Origin: Pedobacter psychrotolerans
GTDB taxonomy: Bacteria > Bacteroidota > Bacteroidia > Sphingobacteriales > Sphingobacteriaceae
Length of the DNA stretch: 64,000 nucleotides
Reading direction: 5' to 3'
Assembly: GCF_004340665.1 (NCBI RefSeq)
Contig: NZ_SLWO01000003.1
Span: 434,001-498,000 of the forward strand
Shown piece by piece: positions 9,252-18,470 of this stretch. Position 1 is the stretch's first letter; each line of letters starts with the position of its first letter. The position numbers were made by a program, and so were the translations under genes. A model generated the notes under the pieces. That model was given only the letters and a program-made list of their open reading frames with translations, did no database searches and was not told where the DNA came from.

Positions 9252-10016
9252 ATGTTATCAACTAAAGAAATGAAAATAAAGATAATTAGCGACCTACATC
9301 AAGAATTTGGAATCTCAGATTTGGATTTTAGCAATGCTGATCTCATTATCCTGGCTGGAGATACAAACCTGGGGACAAAAGGAATAGAATGGGTAAAGCG
9401 AAACATCCCTGATAAACCGGTAATATATTTATTGGGTAATCACGAATATTACAAGGGATCATACCCGAAGACACTCAACAAAATACTTGAAGCATCCAAA
9501 AACTCAAATGTAAATGTCCTTGAAAATATTATGGTTGAGTTTGAGGGCATAAGGTTCCACGGTGCAACTATGTGGACGGATTTTTCCTTATATGGAAATC
9601 CTGTGGAGTCTGGCATTATTTGTCAAGCCAAAATGAACGATTATGTGCAGATACGCAGAGATCCAGCTTATTCAAAGTTAAGAACAATAGATACCTATCA
9701 GATTCACCAGAAATCAAAATCTTGGCTACAAAAAAGTCTTAAAGAATCACGCGGTTATAAGAATGTGGTAATTACCCATCATGCACCTAGCCTGCAATCA
9801 ATACCCGAGCTTTATAGAGATGATATCTTGTCATCTGCCTATGCTTCAAACCTTGAAGATGTGATTTTGGAGCATCAGCCCTTGTATTGGATTCATGGCC
9901 ATATCCACACGCCTACGAGATATACTATTGGTAACACTGAAATTATCTGTAATCCACATGGCTATTTGAATGAGAAGTATAATGGCTATGAGAAAGATTT
10001 GATCATCAGTATCTAA
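9252..10016 (+). CDS. Calcineurin-like metallophosphoesterase
   Basis: All five blocks of the metallophosphoesterase superfamily are present: SDLHQEF (D14, H16), AGDTNLG (D37), GNHEYY (N63, H64), VITHHAPS, and HGHIHTPT. This predicts a two-metal hydrolase acting on phosphate esters, nucleotides or nucleic acid; the substrate is not evident. It is 254 aa and cytoplasmic (no signal peptide). The start could also be the ATG at 9270 (MKIKIISDLH). It stands alone between AbiE and debris of other modules, and such solitary phosphoesterases often occur in defence islands (inference). Confidence 0.88.
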   Translation: MLSTKEMKIKIISDLHQEFGISDLDFSNADLIILAGDTNLGTKGIEWVKRNIPDKPVIYLLGNHEYYKGSYPKTLNKILEASKNSNVNVLENIMVEFEGIRFHGATMWTDFSLYGNPVESGIICQAKMNDYVQIRRDPAYSKLRTIDTYQIHQKSKSWLQKSLKESRGYKNVVITHHAPSLQSIPELYRDDILSSAYASNLEDVILEHQPLYWIHGHIHTPTRYTIGNTEIICNPHGYLNEKYNGYEKDLIISI

Positions 10017-10144
10017 AATTCTTATACAACTTTCTCATTTATTAGCTTTAGATATTAAATGCTGATTATAATGTTGTTGTATGGTGACCTAGGATGGAGA
10101 TGTTTCCCATTAGCAAGCGGATGTTTGATTGTATATCATAATGG

Positions 10145-10300
10145 TTAACGTATTTGAAATACCTCATCTTGCCTTAAGGTCTGTTTTCATAGTCCCCGGA
10201 GGAAACGAAGTCCTACACCAGCTTTGAATGCCAATTCCCTGTGTGAGAGTTTAACCAGTTTGCGTTTTATTTTTACAAATATTGATAACGGATTATTCAT
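10145..10300 (-). pseudogene. Broken HipB/Y4mF-type helix-turn-helix regulator
   Basis: Reading leftward from ATG 10300 gives MNNPLSIFVKIKRK, then LVKLSHRELAFKAGVGLRFL, RGL, an in-frame TGA, then KQTLRQDEVFQIR and TAA. This matches the pattern of HipB-like repressors of the Y4mF type (RKALGLTQ-ELA-AGVGLRFLRELE, then TLRLDKV). The stop, and the absence of a hipA kinase gene, show a decayed hipBA locus. Operator-like palindromes remain upstream. The rest of 10017-10144 shows nothing. Confidence 0.68.
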
Positions 10301-10303
10301 GAT

Positions 10304-10361
10304 TATACCCTTACGCGTATAAGTGCTGTAAAAAAATAATTAATATACCTAATAGGGTATA
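10304..10361. promoter_or_regulatory. Two HipB-type operator palindromes
   Basis: TATAC-N8-GTATA at 10304-10321 and TATACC-N6-GGTATA at 10344-10361 lie directly upstream of the broken regulator. The E. coli HipB operator is TATCC-N8-GGATA, so layout and sequence are close. A further palindrome, TGTTCA-N7-TGAACA, follows near 10424. Confidence 0.5.
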
Positions 10362-10460
10362 ATGGCCGTTCATTTTATTTAAATACTATATTGGGTATGG
10401 CTTCATGTGTTCAAAAAATCAAACTGTTCATGATACGTGAACAAACATATTAAATGAACA

Positions 10461-10562
10461 TCACCGAGCATTGTTCATACTTAATAACCGAAGAATGAAT
10501 AGTTAGCTTAAAGAGATTGCAGATGTTTGTGGCATTCGTCAAGGCGCTCACTTATCACCTTC
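10461..10562 (+). pseudogene. Internal fragment of a tyrosine recombinase
   Basis: Translates as HRALFILNNRRMNS, a stop, LKEIADVCGI, then after a frameshift VKALTYHL. The intact integrase at 5543 reads KVALPVLTNQRMNGYLKEIADLC then KVLTYHLARH. The match ends six bases from the stop codon of the HNH gene, so the Septu-like module was probably joined here by recombination through integrase sequence. Confidence 0.78.
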
Positions 10563-10567
10563 AAATC

Positions 10568-11524
10568 TCAATTGTTAATCAAGTTCAGCTCACTAGCGAT
10601 ATCTAAATACAATTTTGAAAGAGGTCGGCGATGTAGTTCATGTTCATCTGTATAGTTCCCTACAATTAGCTTGTTGATGTCATGGTCCGTTAGCTCTAGA
10701 CGTCGATATTCATATTTTAGATATTCCCTATACTCAGGGGAGTATTTCAGACTTGCTTTAACAACTAGGTCTGCAATGTGATCAGTATGTTTATTATATA
10801 ATCCTTCGAGTTTAAATACTTCCAAATGCTTTTTAGGATGCTTTTCCACTATTACTGAAAAAGCATCCTTATTAAAACTATTTGAATAATCGATTGAATT
10901 TATGCCATAATTGAATTTGAAATCCCCGTTTTTAATCAAGTGTGGATTTATTAAGCGTGCCCCTGCTGACAAAGGATCTAAATCACTTTTGCATTCAGGA
11001 CCGTTGCAAGTTTGGCAACTTGGAATCAAATTGTAAAAACTCATTCCCAGATAAGGATATTTCTTTTTTGGATAAAAATGATCAATCTGAGGTTTGACTT
11101 TTTCTGCTTTGGTCAGATAATAAATATAGTTCCTGTTACAATATACACAGGTGTCTACGTTAATCTGCTTTACGAATTCGAATTTGTCAAATTTGTTCAA
11201 ATAAATATTATCAATGAAGATATAATATAAGATCGATGAACTGGTTGATGTAGAAACTAGTAATGATGGAACTGCCGTAATTACTTCTTTTATTGTTCTC
11301 TCTAAGTCCTCAGGCATTGCCGTGATCAAATTAATCAAATGATCTTTCCGTAGTAAGTATTGAAGGTAAGCCTTCAGATCATCTTCTAATATTTTAGCAG
11401 GTCTCTTTTTTAGTGCTGTAATGCCGTGGTTAAAGATAACTTTTCGAATTGCTTTTTGAACTTCATTTGTAATCGTATTATAATGCTCAATAGCTTTTGA
11501 ATGGTCAATTATTAAACTTATCAT
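10568..11524 (-). CDS. ptuB: HNH endonuclease, Septu PtuB-like
   Basis: A 318-aa protein with an HNH/zinc core: CVYC (126-129), QIDHFYPK (D148, H149), N165, and CQTC (170-173). This ordering is typical of PtuB-type HNH nucleases. The gene overlaps the ATPase gene upstream by 4 bp, the pair order expected for Septu (PtuA ATPase plus PtuB nuclease). In Septu the complex cuts nucleic acid when ATP control is released during phage infection. The N-terminal 120 residues are helical and have no recognised domain. A retron reverse transcriptase, present in some PtuAB contexts, is not seen. Confidence 0.75.
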   Translation of the reverse strand: MISLIIDHSKAIEHYNTITNEVQKAIRKVIFNHGITALKKRPAKILEDDLKAYLQYLLRKDHLINLITAMPEDLERTIKEVITAVPSLLVSTSTSSSILYYIFIDNIYLNKFDKFEFVKQINVDTCVYCNRNYIYYLTKAEKVKPQIDHFYPKKKYPYLGMSFYNLIPSCQTCNGPECKSDLDPLSAGARLINPHLIKNGDFKFNYGINSIDYSNSFNKDAFSVIVEKHPKKHLEVFKLEGLYNKHTDHIADLVVKASLKYSPEYREYLKYEYRRLELTDHDINKLIVGNYTDEHELHRRPLSKLYLDIASELNLINN

Positions 11525-13458
11525 TTTCTTAGTCGTTTAATTCTGTTTTGCAATTCTTCGATCTCCCTTTCTATAGGACTTCTATCATTGAATTTATGCT
11601 GAAACATGGAAAGTAATTTATCTTTTAGAAAAGGTTCGCCGATCATCTTAATTATAGCATTTATGTCCTCTTCCTTGAAAGGATTTGTTATTTCAATATC
11701 TTTCTGTAGGCTGTCGATCACGCGTTGTATAATAAGCTTTGCATTCTGCCCTATAAAACCGTGTTCAAAGTAAAAACTATTAGCTAATAGATCGTAAATA
11801 TTTGCACCAAAAGATTCTTGCTCTATGCCCGCTGGCAATGATTCCCTATTTTCGTCAAGCTGAAGATATAGAACATTATTTTTTGGAATATCAGAAAGGA
11901 TAAAAGGAGAGTGTGTAATGAAGTTAAAATTGATACTGTCAATTTCTGGGAGATGTGTTTTTCTTAATGTATCCAAAAGGTCATGCACATAGGTTCTTTG
12001 CATATCAGGATGGTAGTAGAGTTCTATCTCGTCAAGTATACAAGATACATGTCGGTACTTTCTCAAACCAGATCCGACTGAATTTAAATTGATCAAATGG
12101 TATACAATGGAATATGTGCCATATATTTTCTGTTTTTCTCCAGAGCTTAAATCACTGAAGGCACCATGATCAAAATATATGTCAAGCGTGAACAATGGTG
12201 GTGGTAGTAAATTTATTACTGGTATATTTTGCTCCTTGCTGTGGTAAAGTGTTAGTTCTGATAATTTTTCAAAAGAGATGTCTACATCCATTTTATTTTT
12301 ACTGTAGAAATCGTAATTCAAGAAATTGATTGCTCTTCTTAACTTAAAGGTTATGTGGCTATCATCTAAATATAAATCATTTAAGAACCCACGAAATAAT
12401 TGTTCCCGTTCTTCTCTTTTGCCATTCCAAAGATGCTTCTTAAATAACGACTGATATTTTTCCTTGTAGATGTCATAGTTTTCAGTGATAGACCTAAGCT
12501 TGTACATGACGTAGAACTGAGCGTAAAAATTCCAAAGATTTTCCTGGGGCTTAAAATTTCTTTTTCCTAAAAATCGATCATAAACATCTCTCATCCTATA
12601 ACTGAACAAAAATTCAGATGATACTTTTTTGTGCTTAGGCAGTTTGGGCATACCTGCTTTACGAAATTTATCCTCATCCAAAATCAAGACTAGTTTTCTT
12701 GCTATTTTTCCCGGCGCCAGGTGAAGTAGGCTTTTTTCCACATTACCTCCGAAAGGTTGTAAGAGAATAAATAAAAGCCTACTCATTACCAATTCTTTCT
12801 CTCTATTAATATCAATATTGCCTTTTTTTCTCCAGGGGTTAATAACTACTGGGGTTTGATATCCATCGTTTTTATGAAATAGTAAGCCTAGCCATCCACC
12901 CATATCATTTGTGTTTAATGCATAGAAAGAATAATTGATAACAATTGAGTAGAAGAAGGTTATATCATTAAAAGGTAAACTGACTGTATTTCTTGGGAAT
13001 TCGCGATAATCCGGGGCGATACCACTATATTTTCTATATGTTATATCCATATCTCGAAAAAAAACATGAAAAATATCATTATCCAATTTGTACAATAGAT
13101 CGAAGAAAACATCGGTTGGAGGTATCTGCTCCTTAATATTTGTATCAGACTTTGGTTTAGTATCAAGAATCCCCTCCTTCACTGCTAGATTATAAAGGCC
13201 AGCAAAAAAAAGTTCGAAGAGTGCACTTTTCCCTGAACCATTTTTTCCAGCAATTGCTGAAATATTGATAGTCATATTGTTGACTTTGAATAAATCCTCA
13301 GGATAAGATGGTATATAAGAAATAGAAGAATCGCCAACAATAAAATCTTTACTGAATTGATAAGTTATACCTCCTTTTAGGGACTTCATTAATAAAGGAT
13401 TGGCTCCAAGAGCTGGTTTGAGAGAAATTATCTTCAAGTCACTATTCATATTGAGCAT
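11521..13458 (-). CDS. ptuA: AAA/SMC-like ATPase, Septu PtuA-like
   Basis: A 645-aa ABC/SMC-like ATPase: Walker A GKNGSGKSALF (71-81), ABC signature DLSSGEKQKIYGTYS, Walker B SCILDEIELYYHPDMQ, and the H-loop NFITHSPFILSDIP. The long central part is the lid/coiled-coil insertion of overcoming-lysogenization-defect-like ATPases. The C-terminus is a charged helix (REIEELQNRIKRLRK). ATG 13458 is used; MNSDLKI at 13449 is an alternative. It is the first gene of a two-gene operon with the HNH nuclease. As PtuA it would bind and restrain the nuclease. Confidence 0.78.
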   Translation of the reverse strand: MLNMNSDLKIISLKPALGANPLLMKSLKGGITYQFSKDFIVGDSSISYIPSYPEDLFKVNNMTINISAIAGKNGSGKSALFELFFAGLYNLAVKEGILDTKPKSDTNIKEQIPPTDVFFDLLYKLDNDIFHVFFRDMDITYRKYSGIAPDYREFPRNTVSLPFNDITFFYSIVINYSFYALNTNDMGGWLGLLFHKNDGYQTPVVINPWRKKGNIDINREKELVMSRLLFILLQPFGGNVEKSLLHLAPGKIARKLVLILDEDKFRKAGMPKLPKHKKVSSEFLFSYRMRDVYDRFLGKRNFKPQENLWNFYAQFYVMYKLRSITENYDIYKEKYQSLFKKHLWNGKREEREQLFRGFLNDLYLDDSHITFKLRRAINFLNYDFYSKNKMDVDISFEKLSELTLYHSKEQNIPVINLLPPPLFTLDIYFDHGAFSDLSSGEKQKIYGTYSIVYHLINLNSVGSGLRKYRHVSCILDEIELYYHPDMQRTYVHDLLDTLRKTHLPEIDSINFNFITHSPFILSDIPKNNVLYLQLDENRESLPAGIEQESFGANIYDLLANSFYFEHGFIGQNAKLIIQRVIDSLQKDIEITNPFKEEDINAIIKMIGEPFLKDKLLSMFQHKFNDRSPIEREIEELQNRIKRLRK

Positions 13459-13553
13459 ATAGTTTATGCCCGAAGATAGTTTTTTAGAACAATAATTACC
13501 ATTCTCTGTTTAAGTCATTGTTTTCCTATCTGTATTTCAAATCGAAAAATGAA

Positions 13554-15335
13554 TTAGAATACTTGTGGCGTTATTGAATTAGGTTTGATCTCAGGTTCTC
13601 GGATCTTAAGAACGATAGGCATTGGAAAATCAACACCGGTCAACATTGCCTCCCCAGAACTTAATATTGGAAGAAAAGACAGTGCTGAACGATTTGCTTC
13701 AGAACACGCATACTCGATAGCTTCTCTATCCTGTTGATTAATTAGACGGTGAACAATAAATGTTCCCATTTGACTAAGAACTCCCTTTGGGATATCCCTA
13801 GGCATTTGAGTGGAAAGGATCAGAAATAGACCGTACTTGCGGCACTCTTTTGCTATACGATCATATGCATCTAGCTCAACTTCTATGGAGTACTCATCTT
13901 TTATGCGCTTATCCAAAAACAAATGTGCTTCATCTAAAAAAAGTAAAACACTTTTTTTATTTTTATCTTCTGCGGTAGATTTAAATTTTCCCTTCAATGC
14001 CTTTTCCAATAGGAATCTGCCAATTGCATTAACCAGTATCTCGCGCAATTTGTTTTCTGAAGGTATATTGGCAACTGAAATGATAAGAACATTCTTTTTT
14101 GCATCATGCTTTAAAAATCCATCGATCATTTCAGAAAGTTCGTTTTTTGCTAGATCGTCGGCTTTAAAACCAAACGTTTTTTTAAAAGCCTCATTGCCTA
14201 GTGTCACTAATATTCTGGAGATCATTGATTGACAAAAGCCTGCCGCTGCTGTATCAGATGCACCATAATTTTCACCACCACCAAAATCCCTAACACATTC
14301 GTTGAAAACCTGATATGGCAATGCATTGATATCAAAGTTACAACTAACATCAAATACCCCTATGTTTTCTTTATAGGCCTTGGTGATTCGTTGCCGAACA
14401 TTACCCTCTTTTTTCAAAAGTTTAAATCCCCAAGATTCATTTTCAAGCAGAAAATTATTTCCCGAATCAACGATGTGAGCGTCATTTACTGTCTTTTCTA
14501 CTTTGCTTTCTAACAAATTGACCAACCTGAGACTCCTCATTGCTTCTTGGAGTTTTGGGATTTGAGCCTGTCCGGTAGGCCTAAAAAGCGCATACAGATC
14601 AGTTTCTCGAAGCCGCCTATAGTCAAAATAAACCTCTGTATCGCCGAGGACATTGAATTCTAAGAAAGACACATTGGGATGAGCTCCCAACGTTTTATAT
14701 TCTCCTGTTGCATCAATTAAGATAGCTTTCCCATTGTTTGCCAAAACTTCCTGAACAAGTTTGGCAACAGTCCAACTTTTTCCACCACCCGTCGTTCCGA
14801 CTACAGCACAATGTCTTCCAAATAAAGCCTGTGCGGAAACGTTTATGATATGCTCTTCATCCTGAGGAAGATTCGCTAGTTGAATTAGCTTATCTGGCGA
14901 ACTATTGGTACCACTATTTCCGAATTCAGTCAAAAGTGAACCCAGGAACTGATTTGAGCATAAGTAAACCTTTGCCCCAACGGGTGGCAGTTGGTCCAAA
15001 CCCTTTTTTGCCTTTAGGTGATAATTATCAAAGCATAGTAAGATCTCAACTTTTCCTGTAGGGTGGAAAGACTCTCTGTCGTACCTAGATTCAGTTAAGC
15101 TCAATCTTTCACTTTCGGGCAGTGCAATCTCTATGATCTTTCCCAGAAATCCGTTACCGCTACCTTCAATAATCACATATTTACCTGTTAAGGCATGAAA
15201 ACCTTCATCAGACTTATAGAATTTTTTAAGTAGTACTGATGAAGGAAAATGGACATTAGTAATACTTGGAGATACAAGGGTTACATATCCGACAAAACTA
15301 TTATCGGAATACGGACTAATTTGAAGGTTAAACAT
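13554..15335 (-). CDS. herA: HerA-type hexameric ATPase/translocase of a SIR2-HerA defence pair
   Basis: A 593-aa FtsK/HerA-family ATPase: an N-terminal HAS-barrel-like beta region (to about 165), Walker A VVGTTGGGKSWTV (K186, S187), Walker B KSVLLFLDEAHLF (D468, E469), then the arginine-bearing ILSTQMPRDIPKGVLSQMG segment. HerA normally works with NurA in DNA end processing, but here the partner is a SIR2 protein whose gene overlaps by 8 bp. Known SIR2-HerA (Nezha) complexes deplete NAD+ and can attack DNA on phage infection. No NurA gene is nearby. Key residues look intact. Confidence 0.85.
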   Translation of the reverse strand: MFNLQISPYSDNSFVGYVTLVSPSITNVHFPSSVLLKKFYKSDEGFHALTGKYVIIEGSGNGFLGKIIEIALPESERLSLTESRYDRESFHPTGKVEILLCFDNYHLKAKKGLDQLPPVGAKVYLCSNQFLGSLLTEFGNSGTNSSPDKLIQLANLPQDEEHIINVSAQALFGRHCAVVGTTGGGKSWTVAKLVQEVLANNGKAILIDATGEYKTLGAHPNVSFLEFNVLGDTEVYFDYRRLRETDLYALFRPTGQAQIPKLQEAMRSLRLVNLLESKVEKTVNDAHIVDSGNNFLLENESWGFKLLKKEGNVRQRITKAYKENIGVFDVSCNFDINALPYQVFNECVRDFGGGENYGASDTAAAGFCQSMISRILVTLGNEAFKKTFGFKADDLAKNELSEMIDGFLKHDAKKNVLIISVANIPSENKLREILVNAIGRFLLEKALKGKFKSTAEDKNKKSVLLFLDEAHLFLDKRIKDEYSIEVELDAYDRIAKECRKYGLFLILSTQMPRDIPKGVLSQMGTFIVHRLINQQDREAIEYACSEANRSALSFLPILSSGEAMLTGVDFPMPIVLKIREPEIKPNSITPQVF

Positions 15336-16677
15336 TTTCTTTGGTCAGTTTTTTTAACTGAAAATTTAATTCCTCTAAAACATCAACCCTATTGTGAGCA
15401 ATATTTTCAGGAAAGTTCTTAGAAAAATCAACAAAAGTTTCAGCCACAAAAGTTATCCTACTTTGAAGTTCTGCAATTCTATGAAGTTCAATCTGATAAC
15501 TTTTCTCCGTATAAATAACTTCTGGATAAGTAAGGGCAATAAGATGCAAAGACGGATTTTGTTTTAACGTCTCCAAAATTACCGATGAGATGTGCTTATC
15601 CAAGAAACTAAACCCAATTGTGATCAATAACGTATTCTCAACACGAAGAGATTGCTGAAACCTAGCCATCATCTCAAAATAGGGTTGTTCGTAGGAATGC
15701 TCATATTTGCTATCCTGAGGAAAAACCATTACTCTTTTGGAAACATCTATTTCGCCGTCTGTTTGTTCAATGTCACCGTCTACATGCTTCCAGTTGAGAG
15801 ATCCATGCATTTTGAACAAATAAAACAATTTAGGAATTGTACTATCCTTTTTATCTTGTCGATTGTGCCGAGTTTCTATAATGTCATAATCAAAATATTT
15901 TCCATTAAAAGTTCTGGGGCTAGAGAATGTGAATCCATCAATAACGGTAAATTTCTCCCTAGCAGCAGACTGCTCAAATAATGTGTCATAATTTAAAGTG
16001 AATATTTTTACTCTAGGAAATTTTTGAGGTCGTAAAACTGCCTTTGTTAAAAACTCAATATGCGGAGCATTATCTGGCAATTTTAAGTCACAGAATTCTG
16101 CAATTATTTTTCTCGCGGTTAAAATGTCATCGTCGAGCTGTTTTTCTGACTCAACTTTATTTTTCATGCCAGCGATTGATAAGAGCGCTTCTAAATCTTT
16201 AACAATATTATCTGAATCAAAACTGCCATCTTCTTCAAGTTTGGAATATTTAGTTGCTTTAATCAATCTAGTCAAACACGCTAAATCCACAGTTTCCATT
16301 TTCTGCCATAAACCCGCCATTGTCAAGCCGACATTTTCCTTACCTACACCAACTGACGAGCCGGCTCCAGACAAAACAACTAAATTCTCAATTTCATTAT
16401 ATTTACCTTTCAGAAGGGACTTGTAATAATCCCTTTTGATTTTATCTCCATAAGCGAGGAGACCAATACTCGGTTCAACGGGAACCATATCCGCTGAATT
16501 TATAGCTTTGCCGTTTGAATCTTCTTCAAATAATTCTATTTTGCCGTCGCTATATATCACCTGAAGGGTCTTTAAGGTATATTCTGCTTTGCCTTTAATT
16601 ACTTCTTTTTCATAATTTAAGATTACTGTTTTATTCTGATTTTTCAGAATGGTCATTGGAGCATCAGATTTAGACAT
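15328..16677 (-). CDS. SIR2-domain NADase of a SIR2-HerA defence pair
   Basis: A 449-aa protein whose SIR2 fold shows LVVLSGAGSSVGVG (GAGSS at 104-108), IFTLNYDTLFEQ (N229, D231) and LFKMHGSLNW (H291), the residues that bind and hydrolyse NAD+ in defence SIR2 proteins. About 95 residues precede the domain (a beta-rich region reading IYSDGKIELFEED). The C-terminal part (TLLITIGFSFLDKHISSVIL) closes the fold. It is translationally coupled to the HerA gene. Expected role: NAD+ depletion leading to abortive infection. Confidence 0.85.
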   Translation of the reverse strand: MSKSDAPMTILKNQNKTVILNYEKEVIKGKAEYTLKTLQVIYSDGKIELFEEDSNGKAINSADMVPVEPSIGLLAYGDKIKRDYYKSLLKGKYNEIENLVVLSGAGSSVGVGKENVGLTMAGLWQKMETVDLACLTRLIKATKYSKLEEDGSFDSDNIVKDLEALLSIAGMKNKVESEKQLDDDILTARKIIAEFCDLKLPDNAPHIEFLTKAVLRPQKFPRVKIFTLNYDTLFEQSAAREKFTVIDGFTFSSPRTFNGKYFDYDIIETRHNRQDKKDSTIPKLFYLFKMHGSLNWKHVDGDIEQTDGEIDVSKRVMVFPQDSKYEHSYEQPYFEMMARFQQSLRVENTLLITIGFSFLDKHISSVILETLKQNPSLHLIALTYPEVIYTEKSYQIELHRIAELQSRITFVAETFVDFSKNFPENIAHNRVDVLEELNFQLKKLTKENV

Positions 16678-16821
16678 ATATTTTGAGATTGTTTGGTCAA
16701 ACTTAATTAATTCGGCTCAAATACCTTGTTAAATAAAATTTTATTTGGCGCAAACTTTATTATCGAAGAAAACCTACAATTGTTGTAATGATTTAAATAG
16801 TTTTTTAGAGCAGCTTTCCCA

Positions 16822-18252
16822 TCAATTGAGGAACTTGATTCTATCAGATTTTACCCTATATACAGTTTTGTCTGGAAAAATAAATGTGAGCGTTGCGTTC
16901 ATTCGAGAAAAGTCAATTTTTACAAAATTTTCAGGTAGTAAAAAGGAGAAAACGCCTTTTTTGCAGTTCGCCAAATTTAGCTTTAGGTAATTTTTGGAAT
17001 TAGGTAATAATGTATAAAAATAAACAAAGTCACCATTCTTTACTTTTAGAGAATCAATTTTCTCTCCGCCCTTAAAAAAATAAGCTTCTTCACCAACAGC
17101 GAAAGTGCGCTCAAAGGTGACCTCATCTTTAAAAACTTTATCCATTGGAAATGTAAAAGACATGATCGCTTTTTCAAACTGCTCTGTTTTTTCAAAAGTA
17201 TCGACTTTACCTTTTTCATTAACATTTAGTTCTTTTTTGCCTAATCTAGCTAAATTCGTAATAAGGAGGTGGTTTAAAGGCTCAGATTTTAGTCCTTCAA
17301 GATAACTTTTTCTGGCACTATCTAATAATCCAAGTCTAACAAAGCTATTTCCTTTGATGAGGCTGCAATATGCCAGAAGTTTGGAATTATGTATTGATAG
17401 CTTTCCAGATCGAATGTGATTCACTAGGTCAATGGCGGCTCGATGTTCACAATGGCTAGAAAAAATCAAAGACTGAACCAAATTACTGATAACATCAACT
17501 TGTTCTGGCGCTGTTTTAAACTCAATAATTTTAGGGTCTTCAACTCTTATTAATGAATCACCGATCCTAACAGAACTACATTGAGTCATTACATTGTGTA
17601 AATAGATATTACAAAAAAATATGCCATCAGTTACGTCCCGGGAACCATAAATAAGAATGGTTTTTTTATAGCATTTTGAAAATTTTGATATCGAATCCCT
17701 TAATTGGAATTCTGAAATTGTCGCGAGATGTTTATCCAGTTTATCAATAATAACACCCGTATCCAAGATTTTGGAATGTAAATCGTTCATCATTTGACCA
17801 ACAAATCCTGGATCTTGTTTCTCTGAAAATTTTGCAACAAAAATCGCCAGCTTATCTTCGCTCTCTTGACAATCCCTCAGTATTTTGGAATGTAGTTGAA
17901 AGAATAGAAAAACGGCGATTAAAATCCCTGTTAGAGATATTCCACGAACAACCTTACAAAATATCCGTAATTGAGGGGGATATTTGTATCCTTGACCATT
18001 TCTATTAGTATTTCTGTTATTCCTTGCAGAAAGAATCGTACCAGTTATCCGAAAGGTCATAAAAAGAGCACAAATGTAAAGTGTAACTCCCTTAATAAAT
18101 GAAATATATTCCGGTGGAGTATAAGCTGATATAAAAGAACTAAAAAAAGAAGAAACAACGCCTAAGGCAATACATAGGGCAATGATCAATTCTATAAAAC
18201 TTGTCCATTGTTTGATTGGATCAAAAGACCCTAATAACTTTTTCCAAAACAT
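16822..18252 (-). CDS. Membrane-anchored protein with TPR-like region, upstream of SIR2-HerA
   Basis: Not recognised. From ATG 18252 (MFWKKLLGSF) it has 476 aa; a TTG at 18309 would add 19. Three hydrophobic segments lie in the first 140 residues (FIELIIALCIALGVVSSFFS; FIKGVTLYICALFMTF; GISLTGILIAVFLFFQ), followed by a helical part with a TPR-like hairpin (SFVRLGLLDSARKSYLEGL) and a beta-rich C-terminus (YFYTLLPNSKNYLKLNLANC). It is co-directional with the SIR2-HerA pair, 145 bp upstream. It could be a membrane sensor or a regulator of that system, or an independent gene. Confidence 0.75.
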   Translation of the reverse strand: MFWKKLLGSFDPIKQWTSFIELIIALCIALGVVSSFFSSFISAYTPPEYISFIKGVTLYICALFMTFRITGTILSARNNRNTNRNGQGYKYPPQLRIFCKVVRGISLTGILIAVFLFFQLHSKILRDCQESEDKLAIFVAKFSEKQDPGFVGQMMNDLHSKILDTGVIIDKLDKHLATISEFQLRDSISKFSKCYKKTILIYGSRDVTDGIFFCNIYLHNVMTQCSSVRIGDSLIRVEDPKIIEFKTAPEQVDVISNLVQSLIFSSHCEHRAAIDLVNHIRSGKLSIHNSKLLAYCSLIKGNSFVRLGLLDSARKSYLEGLKSEPLNHLLITNLARLGKKELNVNEKGKVDTFEKTEQFEKAIMSFTFPMDKVFKDEVTFERTFAVGEEAYFFKGGEKIDSLKVKNGDFVYFYTLLPNSKNYLKLNLANCKKGVFSFLLPENFVKIDFSRMNATLTFIFPDKTVYRVKSDRIKFLN

Positions 18253-18470
18253 ATTTGAGAGCGGAATTTTTCTAAGTTGTAAAAGTACTTTACAAAGGCG
18301 GATTAGCAAATTGTTTTCTTTAAGTTTTCAGCAAAAGAGAGAATGTCAACCAGAAGTAGTATATTAAATTAGCAGTGCTTTTTTTTTAGACTAAAAAAAT
18401 CAGTTTGGTTTATATCTCCTTGTATAGATTGCAAACCGTTGAGCTATGATATTAGACACTTTAATTTATT

